DNA of 24,923 bases from a bacterium (GTDB lineage Bacteria > Cyanobacteriota > Vampirovibrionia > Gastranaerophilales > Gastranaerophilaceae). Every line of letters begins with the position of its first letter. Within the stretch, counting starts at the first letter, position 1. Of this stretch, positions 14,999 through 21,623 are shown piece after piece. Where the stretch lies: the NCBI GenBank assembly GCA_004558955.1, contig SFZC01000021.1, positions 1-24,923 on the forward strand, given 5' to 3'. The position numbers were made by a program, and so were the translations under genes. A model generated the notes under the pieces. That model saw only the letters and a list, made by a program, of their open reading frames with translations, ran no database searches and had not been told where the DNA came from.

Positions 14999-15823
14999 TT
15001 AGAGTAATCTGGTGTTAATTTTTCCAAATTTTGCCGATAAGTTATCAATAAAGTGAATTAAATATAATTCAGGTTCCAAATCTTTTTGATCCAAATCAAT
15101 TATTGCTCCCCAGTCGGCTCTTCCGTGGTGTGCCGCAATCATTTTTGCTACACGCTTAAATCCTGCGGTCATACAGGTTGAAAAACCGTATTGTGAGTGC
15201 GAAATCCATTCTTCTCTAAAGTTTGGTGCGTAATCTATCAAGCCTGTTTCCAAATCTATTGTGTATTCAAAAATTTTCCCGAAATCGTGCAACAAACACG
15301 CTGCAAGAATTTCATCAGGATTTGTTTTGTAGGCAAATTTTGCCATATTTAATTCTGCAAATTCCGCACATTCAACCGTGTGTACCAACAAACCGCCGAT
15401 GTAATTATGGTGCATAAGTTTTGCTGCAGGCATAATTTTAAATTCGGGATACTGCTCAAATTGTTGTGTTACAAAGTCGTGCAAATCTTTATCTTGAATT
15501 TTATCAACATAAGATTGAAGTTTTGCGTAATACTCCTCAATTTCATTAGGTTCTAAACCTAATTTCGCTTCTTTGATGAGTTCAAGTGCCGAAATCAAGC
15601 AGTTATTGTATTTTTCGTTGAAACTTCCTGATACGATTCGTACCAAATTTCCTGTTCTAAATATTTTATTATCAAACCTGTTAAGTGTTTCTTCCCACAA
15701 AATACAGTTTAATACCGAGTTATCTTTAGTGTTTTTCAGTTGAAGTTTTCCCATTTTTGTTCCGGCTTTTGTGTCACCGATTGAAAAAATAACAACTTCG
15801 TAAGTGTCTTCCGTGTTAAACAT
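14999..15823 (-). CDS. yhaM: YhaM-type 3'-5' exoribonuclease (OB fold plus HD domain)
   Basis: 274 residues, somewhat shorter than the ~314 of Bacillus YhaM. An N-terminal OB-type domain (about 5-85; GKLQLKNTKDNSVLNCILWEE) precedes an HD hydrolase domain with HHNYIGGLLVHTVE, CLLHDFGKIFEY and, later, HHGRADWG; these carry the metal-binding His and Asp residues. YhaM/CBF1 trims RNA and single-stranded DNA from the 3' end. The ATG at 15823 has AAGGA upstream and lies 18 nt after the ilvC stop, so the two genes are probably one transcript with ilvC first. Confidence 0.85.
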   Translation of the reverse strand: MFNTEDTYEVVIFSIGDTKAGTKMGKLQLKNTKDNSVLNCILWEETLNRFDNKIFRTGNLVRIVSGSFNEKYNNCLISALELIKEAKLGLEPNEIEEYYAKLQSYVDKIQDKDLHDFVTQQFEQYPEFKIMPAAKLMHHNYIGGLLVHTVECAEFAELNMAKFAYKTNPDEILAACLLHDFGKIFEYTIDLETGLIDYAPNFREEWISHSQYGFSTCMTAGFKRVAKMIAAHHGRADWGAIIDLDQKDLEPELYLIHFIDNLSAKFGKINTRLL

Positions 15824-15841
15824 TTTTATATCCTTATAAAA

Positions 15842-16867
15842 CTAATTTTTACTTTTGTTAATGATTTTGTCATTAATTCCCCAAACGAAGGAAGAACGGA
15901 TTTCTTCACCTGTTTTTTCGATTGGGTGATTAGCGTTTTCTTCTCTAAGTTTGTTGAAGTTTTTGCAACCGGATTTCATTTCATTTGTAAATTCTTCGGC
16001 AAATTCGCCTGATTGAATTTCTTTCAAAATTTCACGCATTGCATTTTTTGAGGCTTCACCGATAACTCTCGGACCTCTTGTCATATCGCCGTATTCTGCG
16101 GTATTAGAGATTGAATAGTGCATATCGGAAATTCCGCCCTGATTTACCAAATCAATGATAAGTTTCATTTCGTGCAATACTTCAAAATATGCCATGTGGC
16201 GGGAATATCCTGCTTCTACCAAAACTTCAAAACCTGCCTTCATCAAGGCTTCTACACCACCGCAAATGACCGCTTGTTCCCCAAACAGGTCGGTTTCGGT
16301 TTCTTCTTTAAAGGTGGTTTCTATAATTCCTGCTCTGCCTGCACCGATTGCACTTGCGTAAGACAAGGCAACTTCTTTTGAATTGCCCGAAAAATCATTT
16401 TCAACCGCAATAAGAGAAGGAACGCCTTTGCCTTCGGTGTATTGACTTCTGACAGTATGTCCCGGCCCTTTCGGTGCTACCATAATTACATTTATGTCCA
16501 TTGGCGGAACTATTTTTTTGTAGTGAATATTAAAACCGTGTGAGAACATCAAATATTGACCTGAGTGCATATACGGTTTAATTTGTTTTTCGTAAACTTC
16601 AGCCTGTAATTCGTCCGGAATAAGTATTTGTACAATATCCGCATATTTTACGGCATCTTCAATAGACATAATTTTGAAACCGTATTGTTGAGCTTTTTTA
16701 TCGGAATTTCCACCGAGTCTGAGACCTAAAACTACGTCACAGCCCGAATCTTTCAGGTTCATAGATTGTCCGTAACCTTGAGAACCAAACCCGATAATAG
16801 CTATTTTTTTAGTCTTGATTAATTCTTGATTAATGTCTTTATCAAGATAAATTTTAATATTCTCCAT
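15842..16867 (-). CDS. ilvC: Ketol-acid reductoisomerase (class I)
   Basis: 341 residues from the ATG at 16867. This start is chosen over the upstream end of the frame because GAGG lies 7 nt before it and the family starts in this way (MENIKIYLDKD). The Rossmann nucleotide site is GFGSQGYGQ; the cofactor loop is GLRLGGNSDKKA; the catalytic/metal residues are in APKGPGH, KEETETDLFGEQAVICGG and the C-terminal knotted domain (MHYSISNTAEYG). It catalyses the second common step of valine, leucine and isoleucine synthesis. An extended -10 (TGTTAAAAT, 16899-16907 on this strand) lies upstream. ilvB/N/D are not near. Confidence 0.97.
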   Translation of the reverse strand: MENIKIYLDKDINQELIKTKKIAIIGFGSQGYGQSMNLKDSGCDVVLGLRLGGNSDKKAQQYGFKIMSIEDAVKYADIVQILIPDELQAEVYEKQIKPYMHSGQYLMFSHGFNIHYKKIVPPMDINVIMVAPKGPGHTVRSQYTEGKGVPSLIAVENDFSGNSKEVALSYASAIGAGRAGIIETTFKEETETDLFGEQAVICGGVEALMKAGFEVLVEAGYSRHMAYFEVLHEMKLIIDLVNQGGISDMHYSISNTAEYGDMTRGPRVIGEASKNAMREILKEIQSGEFAEEFTNEMKSGCKNFNKLREENANHPIEKTGEEIRSSFVWGINDKIINKSKN

Positions 16868-16962
16868 ACTATAACCTCTTTTCCCTAGTTTTGAGTTTAT
16901 TTTAACATGAAGAATTATTATTGGTAACAATAAAATTTATAATAAAATATAAATTAACAATA

Positions 16963-17937
16963 TTAATTTGTTCCGATTTGGTTTTCGCCGAGTATAAAAA
17001 CCTTCCATTCTGTGGAAGTTTCGGTTATCGGTTTGTAAAAATCTTTGACTAAAATTTGTTTTGTTTGTATCGGAATATAATTTTTGGATTTTAAATAATT
17101 TTCAAATTTTTCGGAATTTTTTGTATATTTTTTTTGTTTAATAATCGGGTAAAAAGCACGTCTTTTTCGTGCAATTTCGCAAAGCATAATATTTATAATT
17201 TTGTCATAATCAAAGTCGTAACCGCTGTTTGTCGTCACGTCCAAAATATAATTCAAATTATCGTTTGTTGAAATTGAAAAATATCCCAAAATTTTTGAAT
17301 CTTCTTCCAGTACAAATCGAGAGATATAACCGTCATTAAAGCCAGTGAAAAATATTTCCTGAAATTCTTTTTTATGTCGCAACATTGAAGGTTTAAAGAT
17401 ATTTATGACTTCCGCATTATAAAGTTCTGCAATTCCTTTTGCGTCGGAATTTTGGGCATATCGCCAGTGGTAATCCGATTTCTTGGGGGTCGGTTTTTCA
17501 ATCTTCCAAAGGGTTTCTGAAGCACATTGCCTAAAGCCGCAACCGTTTATGAATAAATTAAACAATTCATCGTGACATTCGTCTATTGTAACCGCAAACG
17601 AGGTCGCTCCTTTTCCTCCAAATTTTTGGATAATAAATTCAACAAGTTGTTTTCCGACTTCGTACAAATTTTCTTTAAACACAAGTCGTGTAATGTTGAT
17701 TTTGTACGGGTTGCCGGGAGTTTTTGCAGTTGTAATAAGTCCTAAAATTTCGTTATTTTCAAGTAAAATAAAAGATTCCGATTGAAATTTCAGACTAAGC
17801 GGGAGCATTGCATTTACAAAACTTACGGGAACTTCCAAAATAGACTTTGCAATTTTGTCGTTTTCATCATTGCAAAGGTATGAAACAAGTTTTTTCAGTT
17901 TTGGATAGTCAACATAAGTCAATCTTCTTATTTGCAT
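16963..17937 (-). CDS. Double-GNAT-fold N-acetyltransferase-like protein
   Basis: 324 residues that read as two GNAT-like halves: about 1-150 (start MQIRRLTYVDYPKLKKLV, core strand ESFILLENNEILGLITTA) and about 155-300 (HWRYAQNSDAKGIAELYNAEV, core FVLEEDSKILGYFSIS). The first half keeps the strand-turn region typical of acetyl-CoA binding more convincingly than the second, whose P-loop equivalent is weak. Substrate unknown. TATAAT (17944-17949, minus strand) ends 6 nt before the ATG and no Shine-Dalgarno is present, predicting a leaderless mRNA. It lies 95 nt upstream of ilvC on the same strand. Confidence 0.7.
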   Translation of the reverse strand: MQIRRLTYVDYPKLKKLVSYLCNDENDKIAKSILEVPVSFVNAMLPLSLKFQSESFILLENNEILGLITTAKTPGNPYKINITRLVFKENLYEVGKQLVEFIIQKFGGKGATSFAVTIDECHDELFNLFINGCGFRQCASETLWKIEKPTPKKSDYHWRYAQNSDAKGIAELYNAEVINIFKPSMLRHKKEFQEIFFTGFNDGYISRFVLEEDSKILGYFSISTNDNLNYILDVTTNSGYDFDYDKIINIMLCEIARKRRAFYPIIKQKKYTKNSEKFENYLKSKNYIPIQTKQILVKDFYKPITETSTEWKVFILGENQIGTN

Positions 17938-17992
17938 AATTTCATTATATATTTTTTAAATATTCTTTGCAAGCTTAGAATATGCAGTAAAT

Positions 17993-18018
17993 AACCCTCT
18001 TACAAAAGCAAGAGGGTT
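17993..18018 (-). terminator. Hairpin after the secreted protein gene
   Basis: A 9-bp stem, AACCCTCTT with AAGAGGGTT, downstream of the gene ending at 18026 on the minus strand. The following T-tract is short (ATTTACT), so termination may be inefficient. Confidence 0.55.
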
Positions 18019-18025
18019 CAACTTT

Positions 18026-18511
18026 TTATCTGATTTTTTCGGGTCTGCAAAAATACGGATTGTTTTGGTATTTTGCCCAAGTGATAAAGGCTTTGTTACC
18101 TTTTATTACGGTAGAACCGACGACTTTGTATTTGTTAGATCCTTTTGCATCAGGTTGTTCTGCAAAGGTTTCCAAATTGTAGGTTATAGGTTCTTTTGAC
18201 TTGTCTTTCATTGAGGTGTACAGGTCATCAAGTTGGATTTCTGAGAAATTACAGTTAATTTTATACGCATCACCGGCGTGTTTTACGATTTCTTCGTATC
18301 TGCAATAACCGTTTGACCAGCCTATAATTTTTCTTTGTGTAGTGAAAGAATTTCCTTCGTATTCGGATTCTATTGTTTCCTGATAAGAATCACAATCCTT
18401 GAAATGTTTTGTGAATTTTGATGAAAATTTTGTTTCTGTTGCTGCGTAAACACAGGCAATTCCTGCGACAACGGCAATTATTAATATCAATAATAAACTG
18501 TGCTTTTTCAT
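18026..18511 (-). CDS. Secreted cysteine-containing protein, unknown
   Basis: 161 residues with a Sec signal peptide (MKKHSLLLILIIAVVAGIACVYA, cleavage after residue 23; the Cys at 20 is not in a convincing lipobox). The mature protein begins ATETKFSS and contains a few cysteines (DCDS, GYCRY, INCNFSE, FCRPEK) that could form disulphides in the periplasm. AGGGAGAT is a good Shine-Dalgarno for ATG at 18511. I recognise no family and no catalytic motif. Confidence 0.7.
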   Translation of the reverse strand: MKKHSLLLILIIAVVAGIACVYAATETKFSSKFTKHFKDCDSYQETIESEYEGNSFTTQRKIIGWSNGYCRYEEIVKHAGDAYKINCNFSEIQLDDLYTSMKDKSKEPITYNLETFAEQPDAKGSNKYKVVGSTVIKGNKAFITWAKYQNNPYFCRPEKIR

Positions 18512-18650
18512 AAGTTTTCATCTCCCTAACTTTTCTCACATTATAGCAAAATTTGTAAATTTATCAAATTATTTTTACAAATTTCAAAAAGTTTTAAAAT
18601 CTCATCAATTTGTATGATTTCAAAAAAAATAGAAATGCTAATATAACAAT

Positions 18651-18721
18651 ATACTCCTTAGAGACTAAGATACACATATCCCTAATCAACAGCTATGAAC
18701 CTCAGTGCATAGCTTTTTTTT
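18651..18721 (+). ncRNA. Candidate small RNA upstream of mnmE
   Basis: An extended -10 (TGCTAATAT, TAATAT at 18639-18644) is followed by ~70 nt with no gene and a strong intrinsic terminator: AGCTATG (18691-18697), 10-nt loop, CATAGCT (18708-18714), then eight T. Near the 5' end CTTAG-AGA-CTAAG (18657-18669) makes a first stem-loop, leaving an unpaired linker (18670-18690). Two stem-loops around an unpaired linker recall cyanobacterial Yfr1 in layout, but its conserved motif is not present. CTCCTT (18654-18659 region) could pair with AAGGAG Shine-Dalgarno sequences. No gene on this strand explains the terminator. Confidence 0.5.
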
Positions 18722-18743
18722 ATGGGAAAATTTGTTTTTATAG

Positions 18744-18749
18744 TATAAT
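18744..18749 (+). promoter_or_regulatory. mnmE -10 box, leaderless arrangement
   Basis: A consensus TATAAT ending 6 nt before the mnmE ATG at 18756; there is no Shine-Dalgarno between them. A good -35 is not evident. Confidence 0.6.
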
Positions 18750-18755
18750 CGGTTT

Positions 18756-20105
18756 ATGAATATTACTCAAGAATTTGAAACGATAGCAGCGATTTCCACC
18801 CCGATAGGTACGGGTGGAGTCGGCGTGATTAGGATTTCGGGCGATAAAAGTTTTGAAATTGCCTTGAAAATTTCAGACAGAAAGACTTTACCAGCGGGCA
18901 GAATTTGTCACGGCTGGATTATGGACGGTGAAAACAAGGTGGATGAAGTGGTGATTTTGCCGTTTAAAAATCCAAACAGTTACACGGGTGAAGATGTTGT
19001 GGAAATTCAATGTCACGGCGGAGTTAACGTAGTTCGCAATATTTTGGACCTTGTTTTGAAAAACGGTGCAAGAATGGCGGAACGTGGCGAATTTACCAAA
19101 AGAGCCTTTTTGAATAAAAAACTGGATTTGTCACAAGCGGAAGCGGTTGATGATTTAATTCATGCTAAAACCTCTGTTTTTGCGATGAAATCGGCAAAAA
19201 ATTTGTCTGGCGTTTTGGCAAATAAGATAAATGAGATTAAGTCCAAAATTTTTGAGATGACTTCTCGAATTGTTGCGGGAATTGATTTTCCTGAAGATGT
19301 TGCGGAGCCTGAATATTCGTATTTGATTAACGGGTTTGAAGATACTCTTTCTCAAATTGATAAAATTTTAGATAGTGCAAAATCTTCTGATATTTTGCGT
19401 CAAGGGGTAAAAGTTGCGATTGTCGGACGTCCGAATGTCGGGAAATCGTCGCTGTTCAATGCTTTGCTAAACCTTGACCGTGCGATAGTTACCGATATTG
19501 CGGGAACTACTCGTGACGTGATTAAAGAAAATATAGATTTGGGAGTTTCGGTTACTCTTGTTGACACTGCGGGAATCAGGCAATCAGAAGATGTGGATAA
19601 GGTTGAAGAAATCGGAATCGAGTATTCAAAACAGTCTGCCAAAGAGGCGGATTTGAACATCTTTTTGTATGATGCAAGTGTTGGATTGACTGACGAGGAT
19701 AAAGAAATTTTTGAACTTGTAAAAGATGGAAACTGTATTGCAGTAGCAAATAAATGTGATTTGGTTGATTGTTCGACTTATGAGGCTGAAATTGCAAATG
19801 TTGTGATGTTGGCCGCCAATACAAAAGAGGGGTTAGACGAGTTAAAAAATAAGATTAAGGAGATTGTTTGCGGATTTTCGATTGAAGATACCGAATTTGT
19901 TACCAATAAACGCCAGCAAGCATGTTTGATACGTTGCCAAACTTCCTTGAAAAACGCTTTGATGGCGGCAAAATGCGAAGAATTACAGGATATGATTTAT
20001 ATTGACTTGAAATCTGCTTTGCTTGCTCTTGATGAAATTACGGGTGAAGTCATAACAGACGATATTTTGAATAATATCTTCGACCATTTCTGTATCGGGA
20101 AATAA
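18756..20105 (+). CDS. mnmE: tRNA modification GTPase MnmE (TrmE)
   Basis: 449 residues, full length. The N-terminal tetrahydrofolate-binding domain (TIAAISTPIGTGGVGVIRISG; CHGG) and central helical domain enclose a G domain with G1 GRPNVGKSS (224-232), G2 around IAGTTRD, G3 DTAG (270-273) and G4 NKCD (332-335). The C-terminus ends with the catalytic FCIGK motif. With MnmG it installs the cmnm5/nm5 group on uridine 34 of several tRNAs, using GTP, FAD and methylene-THF. The start is the only sensible one and is leaderless. No adjacent mnmG. Confidence 0.97.
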   Translation: MNITQEFETIAAISTPIGTGGVGVIRISGDKSFEIALKISDRKTLPAGRICHGWIMDGENKVDEVVILPFKNPNSYTGEDVVEIQCHGGVNVVRNILDLVLKNGARMAERGEFTKRAFLNKKLDLSQAEAVDDLIHAKTSVFAMKSAKNLSGVLANKINEIKSKIFEMTSRIVAGIDFPEDVAEPEYSYLINGFEDTLSQIDKILDSAKSSDILRQGVKVAIVGRPNVGKSSLFNALLNLDRAIVTDIAGTTRDVIKENIDLGVSVTLVDTAGIRQSEDVDKVEEIGIEYSKQSAKEADLNIFLYDASVGLTDEDKEIFELVKDGNCIAVANKCDLVDCSTYEAEIANVVMLAANTKEGLDELKNKIKEIVCGFSIEDTEFVTNKRQQACLIRCQTSLKNALMAAKCEELQDMIYIDLKSALLALDEITGEVITDDILNNIFDHFCIGK

Positions 20106-20135
20106 TTATATTTAAAAAGGTGAGACCTTGCAAAA

Positions 20136-20213
20136 TGTCGGTTGTGCATACTTACTCAACTGGTAAAAATGCAGTTACTGTCTGTATAATCCACTTTTCA
20201 TGCTATGCCGACA
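20136..20213 (+). repeat. Interspersed palindromic element, copy 3 (78 bp)
   Basis: Starts TGTCGGTTGTGCATACTT and ends TGCTATGCCGACA: terminal inverted repeats TGTCGG/CCGACA, extended by GCAT/ATGC further in. It matches copies at 7873 (inverted) and 9955. It lies just downstream of mnmE. Confidence 0.6.
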
Positions 20214-20253
20214 ATATTATTTTAAGAGTTTGGCTATCAATTAAATTTATAAT

Positions 20254-20403
20254 CAGATTCTGAATAACAAGAAAATAAAATGCTCATTGCATTCGCAAAA
20301 ATTTTCTAAGTTTTCAGAATGACGAGCGCTTTGCTATGCCCACCAAGCTGTCATTCCGGCCTACGAGCCGGAATCTGTTTGAACTTGAGACAGATTCTGA
20401 ATA
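20254..20403 (+). repeat. Cluster of palindromic repeat units
   Basis: This stretch holds the 22-bp repeat shared with 10067-10088 (20254-20275), an inverted partner of its core (TTTTCAGAATGACG near 20314-20327), a perfect hairpin ATTCCGGC-CTACGA-GCCGGAAT (20353-20374) within the widespread GTCATTCCGGC...GCCGGAATC style of intergenic palindrome, and a third copy of CAGATTCTGAATA (20391-20403). Together with copy 3 it fills the 306-nt gene-free gap after mnmE. No coding sense seen. Confidence 0.6.
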
Positions 20404-20411
20404 GGTTAAAA

Positions 20412-20587
20412 ATGCAAATGAAGGAAATGTCAATTGTAAAAGGAAAAAATGGAGGAATAGATTTTGTTAGTATTAGTAATCCTGACACCGGCAGATGTTG
20501 GTTTTGGGTACTAACTACACTAAGGAAGGTTTAATGAAAGCCTTGAAACAATTTATTGTCAATCAAAAACAAACTTTGGGTGTTTAA
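20412..20587 (+). pseudogene. Small gene, frameshifted by one base (about 57 residues if repaired)
   Basis: The frame from ATG 20412 gives MQMKEMSIVKGKNGGIDFV...NPDTGRCWF and then loses sense (ends 20534). One base later the other frame continues LGTNYTKEGLMKALKQF and ends at 20587. Adding a single T in the TTTT run near 20502-20506 joins them as ...GRCWFLGTNYTKEG.... A strong terminator follows 10 nt after the TAA, supporting a genuine transcript. No family recognised. The start could also be the ATG at 20418 or 20427. A real null mutation or a sequencing error in the homopolymer would both fit. Confidence 0.5.
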
Positions 20588-20597
20588 TAAACAATTC

Positions 20598-20628
20598 GGG
20601 ACAACAGATATTTCTGTTGTCCCCTTTA
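20598..20628 (+). terminator. Intrinsic terminator of the small frameshifted gene
   Basis: A perfect 11-bp stem, GGGACAACAGA (20598-20608) with TCTGTTGTCCC (20613-20623), loop TATT, followed by CTTTAATT. It lies between convergent genes and might also stop transcription of the EF-hand gene from the other side. Confidence 0.75.
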
Positions 20629-20655
20629 ATTAATAAAGTCATGTTTATTTACTTT

Positions 20656-21225
20656 CTATGATGAAGAGCTTGATGATGAGCCCAAGAAGTTTTTGTATCT
20701 GTAACTCAAGATACTGTAACTTGAAACATCTGAGGAGCTGTCTTCTCCGTAAAATACAGAAGTTTGGGTCGCTTTTTTATAGTTTTCTTCGTCAAGTTTT
20801 TCTTGTTTTGTGCAATCGCAGGTATATGCTGCAATTTCGGCACTTGTTACTCGCCCGTCACCGTTTTTGTCAATTTCGTTGAAGTTATCCAAAATCTTGC
20901 TGATTTGGTCTGAAGAATACACGCCTGAGGCAGCAAGTTGAGAGAGTTCTGTTCTTGAAACACCTGATGCTGAAATCGTATCGGTAACTTTTGACATTTC
21001 GTCTGCACTAATTACTCCGTCACCGTCTTTGTCAAAGCTTGAAAAATTAGTTTGCAAATATGAGGCGAAGGATTGGTTAAGTGTCAAATAGTTTGAATTA
21101 TCGCTTTTTGCCGCTGTAATATTTTTATACGTTACCCCATCTTCAGGATAAAGTGATGCCAAGTAAGAATATGTGTTTCTTAAATTTGATGTTAAATTTG
21201 TGATTATTGATGAGCCTGATGTCAT
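20656..21225 (-). CDS. EF-hand calcium-binding protein with poly-Ser tail
   Basis: 189 residues with two canonical EF-hand loops: D65-KDGDGVISAD-E76 and D119-KNGDGRVTSA-E130, each with all calcium ligands. Flanking helices and a Ser/Thr/Asn-rich N-terminus follow the pattern of bacterial dockerin- or calerythrin-like proteins, but no dockerin repeat geometry is present. The C-terminus is a run of seven serines after FLGS. No signal peptide at the N-terminus (MTSGSSIITNLTS). Cys pair CDC at 136-138. GAGG is the Shine-Dalgarno for ATG at 21225. Probably a calcium-responsive or structural protein; role unknown. Confidence 0.8.
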   Translation of the reverse strand: MTSGSSIITNLTSNLRNTYSYLASLYPEDGVTYKNITAAKSDNSNYLTLNQSFASYLQTNFSSFDKDGDGVISADEMSKVTDTISASGVSRTELSQLAASGVYSSDQISKILDNFNEIDKNGDGRVTSAEIAAYTCDCTKQEKLDEENYKKATQTSVFYGEDSSSDVSSYSILSYRYKNFLGSSSSSSS

Positions 21226-21358
21226 ATCGTTACCTCGTATTGTATTTTTCTACCTATCTTAATAATAATAATGTTTTCAGATTTGTCAATAATAAATAGT
21301 TATTTATGTTAATATGTTATTGCACATTGATAGTTTATAACAAGAGTAGGACAGTCCC

Positions 21359-21414
21359 TCACTTCCTTCTATGCACGACAAACTTTTCTGCACGAAGGTG
21401 TATGAAGGAGGTGA
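21359..21414 (+). promoter_or_regulatory. Shine-Dalgarno-sequestering stem of the candidate toxin mRNA
   Basis: TCACTTCCTTC (21359-21369) pairs with GAAGGAGGTGA (21404-21414): 11 contiguous pairs including one G-U. The second arm contains an extended Shine-Dalgarno (AAGGAGGTGAT, 21405-21415). The stem would block ribosome loading. Just upstream, CAGTCCCT (21352-21359) is complementary to AGGGACTG (21507-21514) near the mRNA 3' end. A likely -10 is TATAAC at 21336-21341, placing the mRNA 5' end near 21348. Confidence 0.6.
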
Positions 21415-21424
21415 TGAAGCAGTG

Positions 21425-21508
21425 ATGTCAGATGTAATTAGACAAAAAATAAAATGTGCCCTTATCGTCATTGGACACATTTTACTAATTTTATCTACTT
21501 TATTGTAG
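21425..21508 (+). CDS. Candidate type I toxin: 27-residue hydrophobic peptide
   Basis: ATG at 21425 (or in-frame GTG at 21422) to TAG at 21506-21508. The peptide has a short polar, positively charged N-terminus (MSDVIRQKIK) and a hydrophobic remainder of about 17 residues (CALIVIGHILLILSTLL), enough to enter or span a membrane. This is the usual shape of type I toxins. The extended Shine-Dalgarno 9-13 nt upstream lies within an 11-bp stem. An antisense RNA gene overlaps the 3' half of the ORF, and the stop codon lies in the base of the terminator hairpin. The peptide family is not one I can name; toxicity is an inference from architecture. Confidence 0.6.
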   Translation: MSDVIRQKIKCALIVIGHILLILSTLL

Positions 21509-21545
21509 GGACTGCAACGGCTGTTGTATAGGCAACAGCCTCCCT
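21443..21545 (-). ncRNA. Candidate antisense RNA (antitoxin) to the small peptide mRNA
   Basis: A minus-strand promoter at 21552-21579 predicts a start near 21545. On the same strand a terminator follows: stem TAAAATGTG/CACATTTTA (9 bp, 21450-21484, extended by two G-C pairs after one mismatch) followed by six U (opposite 21444-21449). The T-run exists only in the minus-strand direction, so the hairpin is built to stop the antisense, not the sense, transcript. The ~100-nt RNA would be fully complementary to codons 9 onward and to the sense terminator. Confidence 0.6.
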
Positions 21546-21550
21546 ACTTT
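21505..21550 (+). terminator. Terminator of the candidate toxin mRNA
   Basis: Inner stem GGCTGTTG (21519-21526) with CAACAGCC (21533-21540); outer stem GTAGGGA (21505-21511) with TCCCTAC (21541-21547); one-sided bulge CTGCAAC; then TTTTATT. The outer arm AGGGACTG can alternatively pair with the mRNA 5' end. Confidence 0.7.
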
Positions 21551-21551
21551 T

Positions 21552-21579
21552 ATTATAAACTGTTTTTTATATTTTTCAA
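21552..21579 (-). promoter_or_regulatory. Promoter of the candidate antisense RNA
   Basis: On the minus strand TTGAAA (21579-21574), a 16-nt spacer, TATAAT (21557-21552). It faces into the candidate toxin gene and away from tsaC, and no protein gene on this strand follows within 300 nt. Confidence 0.65.
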
Positions 21580-21623
21580 GTTGTTTTGTAGTTATATTAA
21601 ATTTATATGCTAAAATATTGTAT

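Noticed and set aside
20319..20534. Taking the whole frame from 20319 as a 71-residue gene
   Set aside because: The first ~30 codons are repeat sequence (palindromes); only the part from about 20412 has coding character.
21372..21395. TGCACGA direct repeat (two copies) as an operator
   Set aside because: Two 7-nt copies in the loop of the Shine-Dalgarno stem are better explained as part of the mRNA leader; no palindrome or second site supports a protein-binding role.
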